Origin: Rubrobacteraceae bacterium
Lineage (GTDB): Bacteria; Actinomycetota; Rubrobacteria; Rubrobacterales; Rubrobacteraceae
Length of the DNA stretch: 5,908 nucleotides
NCBI GenBank assembly: GCA_029240775.1
Contig: JARDZQ010000145.1
Coordinates: forward strand, 1 to 5,908
Reading direction: 5' to 3'
A program made the position numbers and the translations under genes. This document shows positions 4,565 through 5,908 of this stretch, one piece after another. Each line of letters opens with the position of its first letter. Within the stretch, counting starts at the first letter, position 1. The notes beneath the pieces are model-generated. The model was not told the DNA's origin. It made no database searches and was given only the letters and a program-made list of their open reading frames with translations.

Positions 4565-5908
4565 GTGGTGGACGGATCGGGAGGCATAAAGCTGCCTCTG
4601 GCGAGGCTCTCGTTACTCGGCGCGCCGCGCATCGAGCACGACGGCGCGGAGCTCGAGGTTGACACGAGGAAGGCGATCGCGCTGCTCGCCTACCTGGCCG
4701 TCACGCGCCGCCGTCACGCGCGCGACTCTCTGGCGGGCTTGCTCTGGCCCGAGTACAACCAGACGCGGGCGCGGGCCGCTCTGCGCCGGACGCTCTCGTC
4801 GCTCGGCGCCGCTCGCGCGGCGGGCTGGCTTGTGGCCGACCGGGAGAGCGTGGACCTCGTCAGAGATGAGGTCTGGGTGGACGTGTATCGCTTCCACGCC
4901 CTCCTGGCCGAGTGCCGGACGCACGGGCACGCGCAGAGTGAGGTCTGCGCCGAGTGCATTCGTCCACTCTCCGAGGCGGTGGCGCTCTACCGCGACGACT
5001 TCCTGGCGGGGTTCGCACTGCGCGACAGCGCCGCGTTCGATGACTGGCAGTTCTTCCAGGGCGAGGAGTTGCGCCGCGAGCTGGCCGGCGCGCTGGAGAA
5101 GCTCGGTCGCGGGCACGCCGCGAAGGGAGAATGGGAGCAGGCCATCACCCACTCCCGCCGCTGGCTGGCTCTGGATCCCCTGCACGAGCCGGCGCACCGC
5201 TGGCTGATGCAGCTCTACGCGTGGGCCGGACAGCGCGCCGCCGCCTTGCGCCAGTACAGGGAGTGCGTGCGCGTCCTCGAAGGGGAGCTCGGCGTCTCGC
5301 CACTCGAGGAGACGACCCTGGTCTACGAGGCGATCCAGGAGAACAACCTGTTCCCGCCCCCTGTTCTCGCCGGGGAAAGCTCACCGGCCTCGCGAGCGGA
5401 GGAACCCGCGGCCTCGTCTGCGGTCGAGACCCTAGTCCGGTCGCACGAAGACCCACTCGTCGGACGGGCTGGCGAGTGGGACGCATTGCTCGGCGCCTAC
5501 GAAGTCGCCAGTACAGCGGGGCACGTCGTGGTGCTAGAGGGGGAGGAGATCGGAAGAGACCCGGGCGAGACCAAACTCGCCTACGGTCCCTTTGTCGAGG
5601 GGCTCTCAGGGGCTACAGGCGGGGCGGATCTCGACGAGCGTCTGGCGGGGATCCCGGACCACTTTCTGGCCGAAGCCTCGCGCCTGCTGCCCGAGCTCGC
5701 AGGGCTGCGTCCGGGGCTCCCCTCCCCCCCGCCGCTCGCCGCGCCGGGAGCCCAGAGCCGCTTCTTCGAGGGCGTCTGTCGGGTGCTGCTCGCTGTGTGC
5801 GAGGGGCCGTCTTGCGGGGTGTTGTTTATCGACGACGTTCAGTGGGCCGACGCCTCGTCGCTGGACCTGCTTGCCTACCTCGTGCGGCGCCTCGGACCGG
5901 AGCGCAGG
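4565..5908 (+). CDS. SARP/BTAD-type transcriptional regulator with degenerate AAA-ATPase module, truncated by window edge
   Basis: The plus frame is open from GTG 4565 (or 4568) to the edge, 448 codons. Residues about 12-95 form an OmpR/SARP-like winged helix (LARLSLLG; RKAIALLAYLAV; DSLAGLLWPE; ARAALRRTLSSL). About 98-258 form the bacterial transcriptional activator domain, an all-helical TPR-like fold (VALYRDDFLAGF; WLALDPLHEPAHRWLMQLYA; VLEGELGVSPLEETT). A Cys/His cluster, C117, H120, H122, C128, C131, may bind metal. After a Pro/Ala/Ser-rich linker, DPLVGRAGEWDALL (from 296) opens an AAA_16-type NTPase with a Walker B at VLFIDDVQWAD (419-429). The Walker A is missing: where GxxGxGKT is expected the frame reads LEGEEIGRDPGETKLAYGP (about 324-342), with about 25-30 residues lost. 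The family typically regulates metabolism, using ATP as a switch. Its target is unknown; the transketolase next door is separated by a terminator. The C-terminus, often TPR or LuxR-type HTH, is outside the window. Confidence 0.85.
   Translation, partial: MVDGSGGIKLPLARLSLLGAPRIEHDGAELEVDTRKAIALLAYLAVTRRRHARDSLAGLLWPEYNQTRARAALRRTLSSLGAARAAGWLVADRESVDLVRDEVWVDVYRFHALLAECRTHGHAQSEVCAECIRPLSEAVALYRDDFLAGFALRDSAAFDDWQFFQGEELRRELAGALEKLGRGHAAKGEWEQAITHSRRWLALDPLHEPAHRWLMQLYAWAGQRAAALRQYRECVRVLEGELGVSPLEETTLVYEAIQENNLFPPPVLAGESSPASRAEEPAASSAVETLVRSHEDPLVGRAGEWDALLGAYEVASTAGHVVVLEGEEIGRDPGETKLAYGPFVEGLSGATGGADLDERLAGIPDHFLAEASRLLPELAGLRPGLPSPPPLAAPGAQSRFFEGVCRVLLAVCEGPSCGVLFIDDVQWADASSLDLLAYLVRRLGPERR

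Noticed and set aside
4613..5197. 194-codon minus-strand ORF opposite the regulator
   Set aside because: The plus strand shows clear winged-helix and BTAD sequence through this region; the antisense frame has no features.
1..5908. CRISPR array, tRNA or rRNA genes
   Set aside because: No spaced identical repeats, no tRNA cloverleaf with TTCGA-type loop, and no rRNA signature were found on either strand by eye.

Overview
The window is GC-rich throughout with strong G/C preference at third codon positions, frequent GTG starts and a long BTAD/AAA-type regulator. This points to a high-GC actinobacterium. A Rubrobacter-like lineage is my best guess from the regulator's style, but that is inference and not a database result.

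Left third (1-2034): two different IS110-family (DEDD, bridge-RNA type) insertion sequences lie head to head. The first, on the minus strand, is cut by the left edge; only its N-terminal RuvC-like DEDD domain is visible (1-411). The second, on the plus strand, is complete as DNA (about 657-2011). It has 15-nt perfect subterminal inverted repeats, a transposase reading frame broken by two frameshifts in its C-terminal half, and a 3' noncoding segment of about 210 nt. That segment contains copies of the element's own flanking sequence, as expected of a bridge RNA. The noncoding stretch between the two transposases (412-653) can fold into a nested stem and may hold the first element's bridge RNA.

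Middle (2035-2572): a 16-bp hairpin terminator, then a small minus-strand gene built on a 21-bp tandem repeat. It encodes charged heptads rich in Arg, Glu and Gln. A 187-nt divergent intergenic region follows, with several stem-loops and a likely promoter for the next gene.

Right (2573-5908): a complete 624-aa transketolase of the short, animal-like type, a terminator, and a promoter placed so close to the next GTG that the mRNA is probably leaderless. A large SARP/BTAD-type regulator with an AAA-ATPase module then begins and runs off the right edge. Its Walker A (P-loop) has been scrambled or deleted, while Walker B remains.

The parts do not form one operon. The transketolase is a stand-alone housekeeping enzyme of the non-oxidative pentose phosphate pathway, with a separate regulator downstream and mobile DNA inserted on its left. 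The most interesting items are the candidate bridge RNA with guide-like matches to the insertion site, the regulator without a P-loop, and the heptad-repeat gene.
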